The notes under the pieces: model-generated | What the model saw: the letters and a program-made list of their open reading frames with translations, nothing else | Told to the model about the DNA's origin: nothing | Database searches by the model: none | DNA from: Prinia subflava | Lineage: Eukaryota > Chordata > Aves > Passeriformes > Cisticolidae | Direction of reading: 5' to 3' | Length of the DNA: 64,000 nt | NCBI RefSeq assembly: GCF_021018805.1 | Contig: NC_086257.1 | Coordinates: 19,567,193-19,631,192, forward strand | Part shown: positions 30,280-43,330 of the stretch, piece by piece | How the letters are laid out: every line of letters starts with the position of its first letter | Numbering within the stretch: the stretch's first letter is position 1 | Program-made: the position numbers and the translations under genes

Positions 30280-30570
30280 TGTTCAGCAGAGAGGGGAGCC
30301 TTGGGACCTGATTTTTACTTCACCAGAACTCCCACAGTCTGTCACTTGATGAGGAGCCCTTGCCAGGGTGAGCGCCAGGGCCGTGCCGAGCCCCCGGTGT
30401 GGATAAAATGAGCCCCATCCCCCTCGAGCCGAGGGTCCCCCGGTGTCCCTGGGGTTTTGCCAGGCCCTGGCGTGGTAGATTTAGCCCAGTTCCTTTTTGG
30501 CTGATGAGCAGGATAGCTCCTCCCTTCCCAAAGCCCTGTAGAGCCATTCCCCGGTGGGATCACTTCCACC
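30280..30570. other. Second GC-rich segment in the 3' UTR
   Basis: The segment is C/G-rich with words such as CGAGCCGAGGGTCCCCCGG and GGTGTCCCTGGGG, partly like the 14-bp repeat at 29.1 kb. No coding frame is credible. Confidence 0.6.
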
Positions 30571-31537
30571 CTCTCCAGACGCCTGAAGAAAGCAGAAGCA
30601 ACATTGTGGCATGTTAGAAGCAAATACAGCTTCGGGAGACAGCAGTAAATCTCCATCGAGATCCCTGACATTTTCCGTAGGGAGAGAGACATGGAGCAGT
30701 CCTCACTTCTCCCTCTAGAGAAAGCTCTGAAATACCACGAGCTGTGAAAGTGTGACTGTCTCCACTGTCAGTCTGGTGGGAGGCAGACGAAGCAGGAAAA
30801 GCTGCCGTGTCGAGTGGATTGCAGATTTTGTGTTAATAGTGCTTCAGATCAGTAGTTTTGAGTACATAATTCGCTTTCTCTGCCTTTAAGTTTGAAGCTT
30901 GACAATAACTTGAGGCATGTTTTTTTGTTTTGTTTTCTTTTTCTTTTTTATTTTTAAATGATCATTCATTTTTACTTCATAATGTTTTTTGACATTTGTG
31001 GGTAAATACAAGAAAACAGTCTGCATGTTGTTGCTAGTCCAGTGTACTTTGCAATCTTGTCCTCAACAGACTGCAGTGTGCAGAACAGTAATTCTAGAAT
31101 ACAGAAGTAATTTTCTCTCTCTCCTGACATTGACATTGTAGTTGTAATGGTTTCATTTGGAGTTACAAATCCTTTGGGTCTAATTCTGTGAGCCTACCTA
31201 TAGCACTGGATTAAAATGTCTGCATCATTTCTTCAGTTATCCAGTTAAACTACAACTGTTGTAAAAGTGTAAATCAGCCCATGACAGTTTTTTGTACTTG
31301 TTTAAAGGACTTTTATTGTTCAGTTTTCATGATTATTGTCTAAAGAAGACTGATATAGATGTTCTATACTGTCCTGGACCATGTTAATTACACTTTATGA
31401 TGTATTTTGGTTCTACATCACAATGATTTGTCCCCAAGGCCCTTATATCCCTTCTAGGCACATTTTCTGTTGCAGTTTCCCTTTGCATTGTATTGCTTTG
31501 ACAACTGTAATTTGAATCAGATCTGAAAGAGGTCCAG

Positions 31538-31543
31538 AATAAA
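31538..31543 (+). terminator. TBL1XR1: Probable distal polyadenylation signal of TBL1XR1
   Basis: AATAAA in the context GGTCCAGAATAAAATATATT is followed within about 20 nt by T-rich sequence. It is the last good signal before the character of the sequence changes to intergenic. I infer cleavage near 31560. Confidence 0.55.
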
Positions 31544-31560
31544 ATATATTTTGATATTAC

Positions 31561-34500
31561 CTTGGCTGAATGTTATATACCAGTAATTTTAAACACTTGG
31601 GATGGAAGATCATTTGCAGATCATTAAGCAGGGGAGGTGACAGACTGAAACGCTATTTTTAATATTTACTTTGGCACATTTTCACATGAGACAGGGTGCA
31701 AACAGCAGCAGGAGGTGCTGCACTGTGTGGCTGCAGGATCTTTGTGAGCACACTGTGGTTCCTGTGGCAGTGACACCGTCCCCTGCCACCACGGGGTTCC
31801 ATTTAGGGGAACTGATTTATTTTGTGTTTTACACGCTCCATCTTCCCTTCACCCCTACACCTGTGGAACAGAAGCAGAGTCCAGGGGTGCTTGCAGCTGC
31901 AGCCCAGCTGTGTGGAAGATCCTGGAGGCGTGGGAGCAGCTCCTCCCTGGTGGTGGAATCTCACTTTGGGGAGATCTGGTGTTACAGAGCGATGTTGTTT
32001 GTGTTCCTGTATTCCAGACGTGTGAAACCGTTCAGAGTCACGTGTGGAACAGCAAACATCCACCATGCATATAATGATTTAATTCCTTTAGAATTGTGGG
32101 TCATGTCATAATCCAAGTGAGGGAACATGGACAGTTTCTTTTCAGTCTAGATCTCTGTGGTGAAATTGCAATTGTGGATTGATGATTTGCTCTATATCCA
32201 AAATTACTAGCTTTCTCAGTAATGCCATCAAAATTGATTAGAATATTTAGAAACTTGCTGTTGAAAAGTGCCTGTAATGAATTGAAAACAGAGGGAGGAC
32301 TCTGTTTAACTAGTGTAAAGCCAGCCTTGCCTTCCCTTCACCTGGACTCTGAGTGCCTCGCAGGATTTCTGTGTCACCTGGATTTTGAGGCAGCAGCGTT
32401 GGAGCAGTTTCATTGTTCTGGGACAGACTGTGAGTTGATATTTCATTGGTGTAAATGAAACCACAGAGCAGTGTCGTGTTATGTACATGTTGCTCTCACA
32501 TGGTAGTGATGGCCAGATCCATCCTGGGAAGAGGAGGCAGCATTCCAGGTAGGTGCCTTATTCCACTGCTTCCCAAATCTCCCCTTTGGACTTTGGTTAG
32601 AGCCTGGTTCTTATAACTCTGTAGGACTTTGTGCTCTCAGGTATTCAAAAAGTCTGTGATCCCTACCTCACAGGAAAATGATTTAATGGAAGTTGAAGCA
32701 ATATCTTTGCTCTGCTGATGTCAGCACAGGGCAGCTGTAAGGGGATAATAATCTGGGAGGAATTTATTGATGATTCTGTAGAGAATGATGATGCCCCAGT
32801 TAGTATTTTGTCCTTAAGGAAAGCTGACCCAGGAGTTCTGCAGTGCAGGGGCTTTTGTGGATATCTGACTAACTGAAAATTGGTGCCAGAAAGGCTTGGT
32901 TGGAGGATTAATAAAGACAGGTTTTCTTAGTAGATGTCATGTGAAAATGTTCTGCTTCCAGATTAATTCTTCAGTTACCAAGTCAAGATTTTGGACTCAA
33001 AAAAATGTCAAGACATCTCAATAGAGGTTGAGCACTTTCAGCAGACTATTTTCTTTTTTTCCACAGAGTTTTTCTGACTCGATCTAGATGCTGAGTGCCC
33101 TGGTTTCAACCTTGAGAACGCTGTATTTTGAGCTTTCTGGGTTACACATTCTTGAACATTTTCAAGACTCCACTGGACTGGTGACAGCTCAGACTGTACT
33201 GCCTCCCCTATTAGAGAATCAAAGGGCCCAGCTCGCAGTTATGCTGATGAGAAATTCCCAATTTTTCCCCAGTGCAAGCAGACCTAGGGCAGCACTTCTG
33301 AAAAGAGATGTTGGTGGATGAATGATTTTTTTTTTTCTGATATTTCAAAAATCCATCCATTAAAGGTCAAGTTTCCTGTGCTGAAGTGCTCATACCACAA
33401 ACCTGAAGCACCTTTTGCTCCTTGCGTGTTGTCTCAGCCTTGGTGGAAACCATGAAATCTGCAGGCTCCATTTAGTTTAATTTGTACCTTTGTCCTTGCT
33501 CCAAATGTTTTCTGCTGACAAGAATATCTGAAGGTGTGGGGCCTGTCTTTAATAAATGCCAGGCAGAGGGGCACAGGTGGGGGCTCAGTCATGGCTGGGG
33601 GCTCTCCAAAGCTGCACTGGGTCTCCACAGCCTCTTTTCTGCTCAGGGACTTGTGCTGCTGCATCATTTGCAGTTCCAGAGGCCACTTGGAGCACAGTGT
33701 CTGCTGGCTGTTGCACTTGGGCTGCACTGGGGCTCTCTGCTCCATAAATATTAAAAAATTCCCTTTTTTAAATAACACAGTAACCGTATATTCATATGAC
33801 TTGGGAGCCACAGTAATTTTGACATCCCTTAATTTCTCGTAAGTGATTAGTTTTTAAAATAGCAAATTCCCACTAAAGGACAAGAGTGAAGAATTGCACC
33901 TAGTTTACTTCTTAAATAGTTATTTGAAAGTTTTGCAGTTCTTTCCCTTTCTATTCTTACAGCCCATCTGTCTTCAGTTTGCTTGAGCACTGCAGCAAAG
34001 TCAGGTGCTGATTTGGTGGATGGGAACAAACTGCTTTCTAGCAGTGAGTAATTTGAAGCCAGGAGCCAATTCCCAAGACACAGAAGTAGGAGTTTGTGTA
34101 GTTTGTTGCAATTGTGTTGTTTACCATCTCATGCTCAGATTGGTAAAACTTGCTGTGTGTGCTGAATTAAATATTCTATTATTTTATTCTATTTATTTCT
34201 GTCCAGTTCCTGTAGCTAATTCTGTGGGAAAGTCATTCAATATAGTTTTCATAGGGAACAAATTATAACTTTGCCCTGTGTGTTGTTCAAGCAGGGAATT
34301 CTCCAATACTTCTTGGAAATGTCAGCTGTACAGAGGTGTAGTTTGGTGCTGTTGTCTGGACTGTGAGTGATCTCCAATTTTGGGCTTTAGGCATATGATT
34401 TCTTATCTTGAGCATTCAAGAGTGAAATAGTTGTTGACCCATTTATTTATTTATCTCCTGGCTTATTACTGTTTGCTTGGCTGGGTGGATAAATCGACTC

Positions 34501-37500
34501 ATTGTTTCCATCAAATGTTTTTCTAGTTGCAGGTAAATTGCGCCTCTGAATTGGGCAGTAAGAAACAATAAGGATGAGAAATCTGTGCCCACAGTGCTCT
34601 GTTAGTTTGAAATCAGCACATTGTGACTTTCTTTGCATTTGATCACTTTTTACATGGATATAGGAATTCCAAGAGTTCTGTCCAGCTCTTCAGCCATTTT
34701 ATTCCACTTTCTCTAGGACTTGTAAATGGGCAGAATAAAGGGGAATGCTTTTGCTTATGGAGTTTCTGTTTGGAAATAGTGGGAGTCACCAAGTGATGAG
34801 GAAGGTGAGGGGCAATGTCTGAGGTTGTAGGTGGGGAAGGACCCTTGGCAGTCAAGGAGCTGCACAAGCCTTGTCCTGCCAGGCTGCTCTCCAAGGCTTT
34901 CCTGCTGAAATACTGCAATAACCTTAATGGTAAAGCACTTTCCTCTCTAATTCTGTCCAATTAAAAATTTTGCATTTTGTCCACCCTGAATGTGGGGAGA
35001 GAAAAAATGCTGTTTATTGCTCACAGCGGCCTTTTACATCTCTGAAATCTGTTGTGTCTTTTCTTCTTTAAGCTGAACTGTCCTCAGAGTGTCTCAATCA
35101 ATTCATCAACACCAGCTGCTCTCCTTGACAGACAATCTAATGAATACTGCAATAAGAATCTTGTTTATAAGAAATACAGTCCCTGAAACAAGGCAGGGAG
35201 GAACTGAAAACGAAATAAGGTTTCTGGTTTTGCAGTTCTGCTATAATAACTCTGAGAAGTAGCTCAGTAATTGATAGATTTTTGCTTTGCTGCTGTCCCA
35301 GGAAGGACCCCCATGGTTTTTGGAAGTTTTACATAATAAACACCTTTTTTCCCTTCTACAATCTTTGTGTTGTTCCCCCTTCCTGGTTTTCAGCTAGTGA
35401 CAGGATTTTGTCCAAGGCTGTCTGGTGGCAAAGCTAGGAGTTTAACTCAAATTTTCCCCCAAAATAGGAGAGAGGACCAGACTGAGGCTTGTGTCTGCCC
35501 ATGGCTTCCACCAGGGACCCTGCTCCCAAACCAGCACTGAGACAGAAATGTTCCACAGAGAGTGGAGAAGGGCCCCTGGGAAGCAGAACAGAACAGAAAA
35601 GTGAATTCAGGAAATGCTCCAGTGATACATTAAGACACTGGTAATAGTAACAAGCAAGACAGAAAAAGTTTTAACTGCTTAAACATGTTTTCAGGCAGTA
35701 AATGCTTTTTAATGTGATAAAAATGTATTTCAGACAAGGCTGCTTATGTCTCATGGAGACCCACACATTGCTGGTTTCTGACCAGTCTGGTGAAGGACTT
35801 CTTTTAAATAGACCAAAGTCACAAGGATGCAGCAATATCCAAATCTATTGTGAATAAAAAGCTTTAAACACACATTTTAGAACTGGAAAACCCCAAGCAC
35901 CTGCAGACTAAGAAGAGGCCATTGCTCAACTGAGACTGCTGCTGCTGTGGGGAGTATGGAGAAAATGCATCTCTTTTTACAGCCCTGCTGGAGAGAGGTG
36001 TTTCAAGGATCCAGCAGTCCCAGTGGATAGAGAGGGTAGGTGTGTGCTGTATTTCCAGCTGCTTCCATGTCCCCAAGGAGAAGTGGATGCCAGAAGAGGA
36101 GATTTTATTAGCACGGGATCAGTTATCAGTAGTACATTAATATTAGTTCATTAATATGGAGAAATTACCACTGCTGCTGAGCAGGAAGGATGTGCTGTTT
36201 TCCCATTAGATCTCTGCATCTCCTCTTTTCCAAAACTTGCATTTCCAGCTGGGATGGCTGCAGCAGAGCTTGGCTCACGGTAAGCTGTGAGATTTGGGGT
36301 TTGTTTCCTTCTCCCAGAAAAAGGGAACAGGGCAGGAGCATCCAGCAGAGCAGTGCAAGCTCAGGAGCTGCTGCTGTCCCAGCAGCCCTCACCAGGTATT
36401 GAGGGCTGTTTCCAGAAACACAAAAACAGCTTGGACAGGATTAATAGGGCTGGATTTTAAGTTCCAGGGCATGGGTGAGTGGTATCACTGAGGTAGCCTG
36501 GCAGCTCCTCTGACCTCGAGTGATGCTGCCTGTACAGAACTATCCTGTGTGGGTAAATGTGGAGACAGGCTGAAAGGGCAACTGCTCATGTAAACTGAAC
36601 TGAACTACACCTGGGTAACAGGAAAGTGTCTTGGAATGGGAGCAAGTGCAGTCAGTCAGACTTAGAGCATAAGTGGTGGTATTATTTCCCATTTATTTCC
36701 CATTTCCTGCATGCCAATTTACTGCACTCCCAGCCTGTCTTCCCCTCGATACAAAGCAGCAGCCTAAGGAGTCATTACAACAAAGCTGGGATCCCAAAAT
36801 TGCCTTTAATTCAGATACTTCAGTGAGAGAGGAAAGTGTAGTTTCAAGAGAAAGCATGTGCAAGTACCAAACCTCCCCCAACTGCAGAGATGTGTCTGTG
36901 CAAACCAACCCCTCTGTGCTTTAGAGGAAACAATTTACTACTTCAGTAAATAAACACAGCTGTTAAGAAGTTAAGATTAGGCTGTCAGATTCCCGTCCCT
37001 GAGTCAATGATGGTGTGCAGGCCTTCCCTGTCTGCAGAAGGGAAGATGGAGCCTGCCTCAAGGGTGGAGAAAAGGAGATTAAAAGGCAGATAAAAGAGCT
37101 GATCTATTGGGACCATGATCCTTCCAGCTGAGGGGTGGATGGAGTGCTCTTCCAAAGGGAATTAGAGCAGGTGCAGGTGTCTGTGTGGGTGTATGGGGGA
37201 TGCAGGGAAAGGTTAGGATTTCAGGAAGGATACCAGGCTGTCAGCTTTGCAGAACAGCAGGGAAACTTCCACAGCCACAGCTGGATGTTGGAGCTGGCTG
37301 CTGTGCACTTCCAGACCTTCCTGGTGTTCCCTGCAGGAGTGCTGGCCCTGTGCTGGCTCCCTGTGGCACAGTCAGTGTGCATCAGCATCAGGACAGGATT
37401 GAGGAGAGATTGATAGCAGAGCAGTCCCCTGACCAGCAACAGCCAGGGGATATGAGCAATGCTATGTTTTGCCTTTCTCACCCTTGCAAGGCTTTTTCCC

Positions 37501-39540
37501 TCTTGGAATTTTTGATATTTCTAGGGTGGCTGGCTGAAATTCAGCAGCCAAATCTCTGGGAATTTCAGTACAATTTTAGAACAAAAGTCCCCAGCCCTGT
37601 CTCTGTGACTTTGGCTTCAAACATTTATTGCAGACATTCAGTGGAACCTCAGACAGTGGTTGCAGTTCTGCATGGAAATCCACTGCTTTTCTGCCATTTT
37701 TGGTGCTGGCCTGTTAAACTCTGTTACATCTTTTCCTAGTGCCAATGCCAGTGGTTGGAGTGCATGTCTTAGGTTTTGTTTCATTTAATTTTCATCAGCC
37801 CAAGAGACTTTGCAGGTGGCAGGAGCCACCTCACTCCCTGCCTTCCCCTGCAGAGACTGGCTAAAGCCCTGGTGATTTTCCTTTTAGTTGCCTCTCCCTG
37901 CTCCCTTCACCAGTGCTATTCTTCCCTGGCCTGTTCCTGTTCCTGCATTTTCTGCTGGTTTCAATCAGTGATTCCCTTTCCCAGCTGCCTTGGGAGGTGA
38001 CATTTCAGTGCAGGTCCTCACTGCCACCCATCCCTGGCTCTGTGACAGTGAATGGATGAGGGGCTCTGGTTTTGGAAGCAGCAATGGTTCAGCCCAGCCA
38101 ACAGGTCTTGCTTCATAATCATTCCTTGCCTTGCTCCCTTGAAGGAGATGTGGTGAGGGTGTTGAGGTTTTGGTGCTGTCTATTAAATCATGCCTAGTTG
38201 CTAATTTTTTAATAATATACATCCACATAGAAGTGCACAGGATGAGCGTCCATGGTTAATAGCAATTTAAAAACCACAGTCATCAGGTGATTTATCTGAG
38301 TGATGCACACTGGGTGTTTCTGAGATACAAGTTGACTGAGAAAATGAAGTCCTGTTTCACTAGAAAACACAGTAGTTACTTATTTGGCTTAATTATTCCA
38401 TATGTTAATGCCTTGCTGCTCTTGCAGCTGCTGGCAGAGAAAGGCAGCTCCTTTCAGGCAGTGCTGTGCATGCTAATGAATGCCCAGGTTTGTTTTCCTG
38501 GCTTTTACACTTGTGATACCTCTGCATCCAGCTGTGTACGGCCCTGGATAACTGCAGCAGAGAACCCTGGAAACAAAAGTGGAAACAAAATCTATCCATG
38601 ACAAACAAGTTTCCTGTTATGGTAAGGACTGGTGTGAATTCAGTGTGTGCTGGGAAGACAACCATGGGACTTGTTAGAAAAATCAGATGTGCCTTTGAAA
38701 AGTATGGGAGAAATGCTTGAGGGAGTTGATTTAAATTTTTAGTCATTGTCATTCAAAATGTCTCCAGGAGGTTCAGCTCCTTTTTCCTTCTTCCACCCAG
38801 GAGCCTTGCAGCTCCAGGAGTCTTGGACATGGGTTATCCCTGCAGTATCACTCATGAGTCCACAGCTCTTTTAACCCATGTGTCTGTTACAGAGACAAGC
38901 CTTGACTGCAACCCTTGGTCCAGTTCTGTGTCTGTCACATCCTTGTGCCTAATATCTGCTCAAGAGGCTATTTCTGCTGTATGTCATTTGTGGTGTTATT
39001 TAAAGTGGAGCTGCCATTCATTGCCCAAAATTCCAGCAGAGTTTGACAGGTGTCACTTTTCCAGCTGGTGAAGAATCCTTGGAATCTGTGGCTCTTCACA
39101 TCCCCCAGGGCTGTGCCTGTCCTGGCACACACAGACCCACTCCTCTCTCCTGGCTGGGCCCTACTGCCTCATTTTGGGCTTGTTGGCCTTTAAAAGCAAA
39201 GTACAAAATAAATACACTTGAAAAAAGGAAAGAGGGGGAGGGAAGAGAGAGTAAACAAGCCAGGCTCTGCCCCTGCTTCTTCCCAAGCTGTATTCAGCCC
39301 TCACACCTCCAGCACAGCTCAACAGGGGTGTGTGATTATCTGGCAGTGCCATGTGCTTTGCTCTCCCTTCTCTGTGCTGAGTAAAGCTGCTGAGCTCATG
39401 TTCTTTTTGAAAATAACAGTAATAAAGGAGACTTGAAAGGAAAAGATGCTGTTCCCCTGCAGAGTGTGCTTGTTTGGGCAGTTTGATGGCCTATTTTTAT
39501 TATAAACATAATTGAATTTCCAATAGTTGCACACAAACAA
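31561..39540. other. Intergenic sequence, no gene recognised
   Basis: Open frames here are short (the longest are 184 codons at 37185 and 146 codons at 31671) and lack family motifs or exon-like splice structure. No clear mobile element was identified. An (ATTT)n run lies near 34440-34455. Composition alternates between AT-rich and moderately GC-rich patches. Confidence 0.6.
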
Positions 39541-39559
39541 CTGTTGTTTGGGAATAAAA

Positions 39560-39850
39560 AGAAGAGACGTATGCTAATCGAAAGCTCCCATAATTACACA
39601 ATCTTCAAATTAATTAACGAGCCAAAGGCAGCCAAACATTAGCATTTAGAAAGCACTTTGCTGCATTAACCACTAATGAGTTCATTTAAATCCATCATGC
39701 AACCCATTTTGGAAAGCATGAGCCATATTTAATCATATTCAATCAGATTTAATAATGGAATTCCTAACACAAGGCATTGTTGATTGTGAAATTACCATAG
39801 AATTTTATTTGTTAAATACAGGGGATAAAATGTAGGCATTTATTGTTGTT
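39560..39850. promoter_or_regulatory. Candidate conserved non-coding element with homeodomain/POU-like sites
   Basis: The segment contains ATGCTAAT at 39571-39578, TAATTA at 39591-39596, TTAATTAA at 39610-39617 and ATTAGCAT at 39638-39645. The last is the exact reverse complement of the first. TTAATCAT and CATTAACC-type words follow. This density resembles vertebrate developmental enhancers in gene deserts. Conservation was not tested. Confidence 0.3.
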
Positions 39851-39934
39851 TGAATTTGAAATTGTACCTCGAGAGAAATGTGAGGAGGAAAAAAAGAAAT
39901 ACACGTCCAGGTAAGTATGTTCTTTATGTAAGTG

Positions 39935-40115
39935 AGAGATGGCAAAGGATTTTGTTTGGTTGGTTGTTTGGGCATTTTTTGGTGTTTTGTTTTGGGATTT
40001 TTTCGTTGGGGTTTTTTGTTTTGTTTTTGTTTGTTGTTGGTTTTGGGGATTTTTTGTTGGTTTGGTTTTTTGGCATTGTTTTGTTGTTTTTGTTATTTTT
40101 AATTTGTTGGTTTTG
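39935..40115. repeat. G/T-rich low-complexity tract
   Basis: About 180 bp of T runs broken by G, GG and GGGG occur with very few A or C bases. The open frames of 70-91 codons across it, rich in Phe, Val, Leu, Gly and Trp, are artefacts of composition. Confidence 0.85.
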
Positions 40116-41815
40116 TTATCATTAAATGAAAAGAAATTATGTCACTTCTGATAAATGAATCAGTAGTTTCCCAAATGTACTTGGGAATCCCATGATAAAA
40201 TATTTTTGCTGGAATTATTTGCTGGTTTCAGCCCTAGGCAATTATGGCACAGCTCTGCTCCCCATTCTGTTCCTTTAGAGCTGAAATAACACGAAAGGAG
40301 TCACAAGAGCTCCCCTGCATTTAAATCAGAGCAACTGAGGTGAAACCTCCACTCCTGCCTTTTCACAGACAGTCTAATTTCTGGTCCCATTGAAAGCACC
40401 GTGGCTTTGTCACTTTGTTAATAGAGCAGATAAATCACCATCAGCTCAGAGAGGAGGCTCCTTCCACCAAAGTCAGGGCACTTGTGAAACTCAAGACACT
40501 CCTTACAATAAAATGTCTTTCTCTGCCAAGCCTGTTGTTAAACATTTCAGCCAGTTAGAGCTGTTCCAATGAGAAATTTCAACCCAACAGATCCTTGAGC
40601 TCTAGGCTACACTGGCACACGCAGAAGCCAAAAGTTGGGCTGCCCACCTGGCACGTGGCAGAGCAGAGAGGACACCACAAGAGAGCTGTCCTAGGACAGA
40701 GCCTGTCCTGGTGTGGGATTCTTCCCTTTTTTCATGAAAGGCTTTGACAGGGCTCAGTTTTGTTCCCGTATCTTGAATTTTCATGGGTATTTGATCCCCA
40801 GGGCAAGGGAAGACCCTGGAGATCAGCAGTGGCTGCCCAAGTACTGGTCCAGCACCATCCTGGCATGGCACCACGGGTGAGGAAGTTCTCACAAGAGGAA
40901 CAAGCAAGGCCTACAATGCTGGAAGGCATGAGACTCTCCAGGGAATTGTTCAAATCCTTGGGGACAGGTTTATTAGGAATAGAGGAAGAGCCAGAGGCTG
41001 AGATTGGAACAATCTCTGGCTGCAGTTACCTGCCTGCTCTCTGCAGGTGTGGGAGAGGAACCTGGATGCTGCCTCTAAGCTTCCCTTGGGATCTCTGCAA
41101 CCCCTGGAGCTGTGTCCTGGGACACCTCTGCTGCCTGCTCTTCTCCAGGGCATCCTCCTGCCTGCTCATCACCTGCTGGGAGGGGTCTAGCAGCAGGAAG
41201 GTCAGATGTTCTCCTTTTTTATTGATCAAACAGATCTCTATGATTGTGTTAGAAATTGAGAGGCTTTCAGTCTTTGGGTCTTGGAGCAGTGGTGGTTTTA
41301 TTTTCTTTCTGAATTGTTGGATAGTCTGGAAAAAAAATTAATCCTCTCCCCAAATAAGAAGGACTTATTTGAAAACACCTTTAGTAACAGCTCAATTTCT
41401 CTTTGAATTCCTCATAAACTTCTCTGTTCTACCTCTTAGCCAGCGTTGTTGCTTCAAATTCAGCTTCTCAGCTCTGTGACCCAGGTCAGAGAGAAAGGGA
41501 TTAACTCATTAACCACCCATAAACACAATAAAACTGCTCTGAGGGTCTCTAAGAACCTTGCAGCAGTAACATGCCCTGGAGTGAGCATGCAGGTGAAGGG
41601 ATTAAATGCCAAAGAAAGTCACTCTTTTATCAAATATGTTCACAATAATCCCTTAGAAACATTGCTGTGCCCTCAGTGGATAAAGGAATTGAAGTGACTC
41701 AATTTGGGGACAGCACATTATGTCTGTCCCACAGCTCAGCAGAAACCCAGGAATCCCAATTCCCAATCTCTTGGTGTAATTACAAAACTTTCCTTAGTGA
41801 AATGTTAGTTGTAGG
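40116..41815. other. Intergenic sequence, no gene recognised
   Basis: A 193-codon + strand frame at 40760-41341 is the longest, but it shows no family motif and ordinary base composition. I see no repeat family. Confidence 0.55.
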
Positions 41816-41819
41816 AGTT

Positions 41820-42290
41820 GCTTCTTTGCAGCCTAATGCATAAATATCCACCATTAATAGCAGCATAATGGAATAAATTTGCCAGGTCTCATGAAAATAC
41901 ACTGACTGAAACATTTGATTAGGACAAGTTTAAGACTTCAGAGGATGTCTTCAGCTGCTTGTAAAGATAAAAGCAATCATAAAAACGAAATGAATCTCAG
42001 TTAGAAGCTGTATTCTTAAGCTTTTAAATGCACATTCCCTCTAATTACCAAGTACTTCTCAATGCAATGCACTTTACAAGCAACAGGACAAAGTTTCAGA
42101 GCATTTGTGTTTTTGCAAGTTGAAAGCCATTAACATTTTAGAACTTAGTAACAAAGGGAAAATTGCACTGGTAGAAGAAATGATTTTCTGTGAGTGTACT
42201 TAAACCTGTGCCAGCCAATCCGTAGGTGTTCATTTTTCATTTAAGAACTGTTTATTTTCCCTTAAATCAATCAAAAATGCATTCAGGTTG
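41820..42290. promoter_or_regulatory. Candidate conserved non-coding element
   Basis: AT-rich, non-repetitive sequence carries many homeodomain-type words: CATTAATAG, CATAATGG, CTAATTACC at 42041 and CCATTAAC. It looks like deep-conserved desert sequence but has not been aligned. Confidence 0.25.
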
Positions 42291-43019
42291 AGCTAAATGC
42301 AGTCCCCTGAATTCAGAGTGCCTAAATCCTGTGGCTGTTGTGCTGCCTCAGCTTTAGGGTTTCTGGGGCTGAGGCAAATCAGGTTGATGAAGGCAAATGC
42401 AGATAAAGCCTTTCTCAAAACCACCACATTGCCTCTGTCTGCCCCAATATCAGTGCCTTTTTTGGCTGATCTTGTAACAGGTTGCTTAAAACATCCCTGG
42501 CAGGAATTCCAAGGAATGCTCTCGTGTTTTCAAGGAGGATTATTTTAAGGGATGTGTGAGACAACCTCACAAGATGCTTTTATAGCAGGCAGAGCGTGTC
42601 ACACTGTGCTCAGGAAATATCCTCCTCACTTGAGTACAAATACCAAATTAGGCAGGCCACTAAACACTCATTCCTTTTTCAAGGTTTCTCTCTCACATGT
42701 TCCTCTGAAGGGATAATGGGAAAATCTCAGGCCTGCTGAGCTGAAGCAAAAAGAGCTTAATTTCTAAATCAAGACACAGGAAATTTTCACTTTGGACATT
42801 GCCAGATCTCCACATTTCTGCTCTCTCTTTTCTGAGTGTTTAACCCTTCAGTTAAGTGTCCAGTGGTGGTTCAGTGGGGCAGGACCCACAGTGCATCCCA
42901 GTGTTCCCATCTGAGACACCCTCCCCATTCAGGCTGTGTGCTTTCAAATTCCAGGACTTCAGAGGTGTTTGAAATCCAAATCAGGAGTTGAGTAGCTTAA
43001 ACCCTGTCCCTAATTGACA

Positions 43020-43330
43020 TAAGTGAGAGTGCCTATATTCTTTTCTAGTTGTTGGTGTCATAAATATCTCCATTAAGTAGCAATTAAGCTGCTGGGATTT
43101 GGGCTGTATGCCATTATAAGAGGTAATTATAAAAGAATTGGATTAATTGGTTCCTGAATTATTTATGTAGACATAAATACTGCACATGAGATCGGTGTTA
43201 AAGAGGATACTGGCATGAAGAGAGGAAGGGGATGATGTATTGATTTATGCTATTTCTTTAGTTCTTCCTCCCAAAAATATTAGAAAAGTGGAAGTTTGTT
43301 AAAAACTATTCCCATGTTAATGTGCATACA
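43020..43330. promoter_or_regulatory. Candidate conserved non-coding element
   Basis: Non-repetitive sequence carries CATTAAGTAGCAATTAAGC, GGTAATTATAA (TAATTA at 43124-43129), GGATTAATTGG and CATAAATA words within about 100 bp. Regulatory potential is inferred from motif density only. Confidence 0.25.

Larger units (their letters stand above)
26256..31560 (+). other. TBL1XR1: Probable 3' UTR of TBL1XR1
   Basis: After the stop codon the sequence is long, AT-rich and free of substantial conserved frames until an AATAAA at 31538-31543. A UTR of several kb matches what I recall for TBL1XR1 in other vertebrates. Internal AATAAA signals at 27531 and 28264 could give shorter forms. Two GC-rich islands (about 29.0-29.35 and 30.3-30.6 kb) stand out from the AT-rich background. 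The exact end needs transcript data. Confidence 0.6.

Noticed and set aside
39850..40151. 91- and 70-codon hydrophobic frames resembling membrane segments
   Set aside because: The translation of a T/G-only tract gives Phe, Val, Leu, Gly and Trp regardless of function.
40760..41341. 193-codon + strand frame
   Set aside because: No recognisable domain, no splice or promoter context, and ordinary composition. Likely chance.
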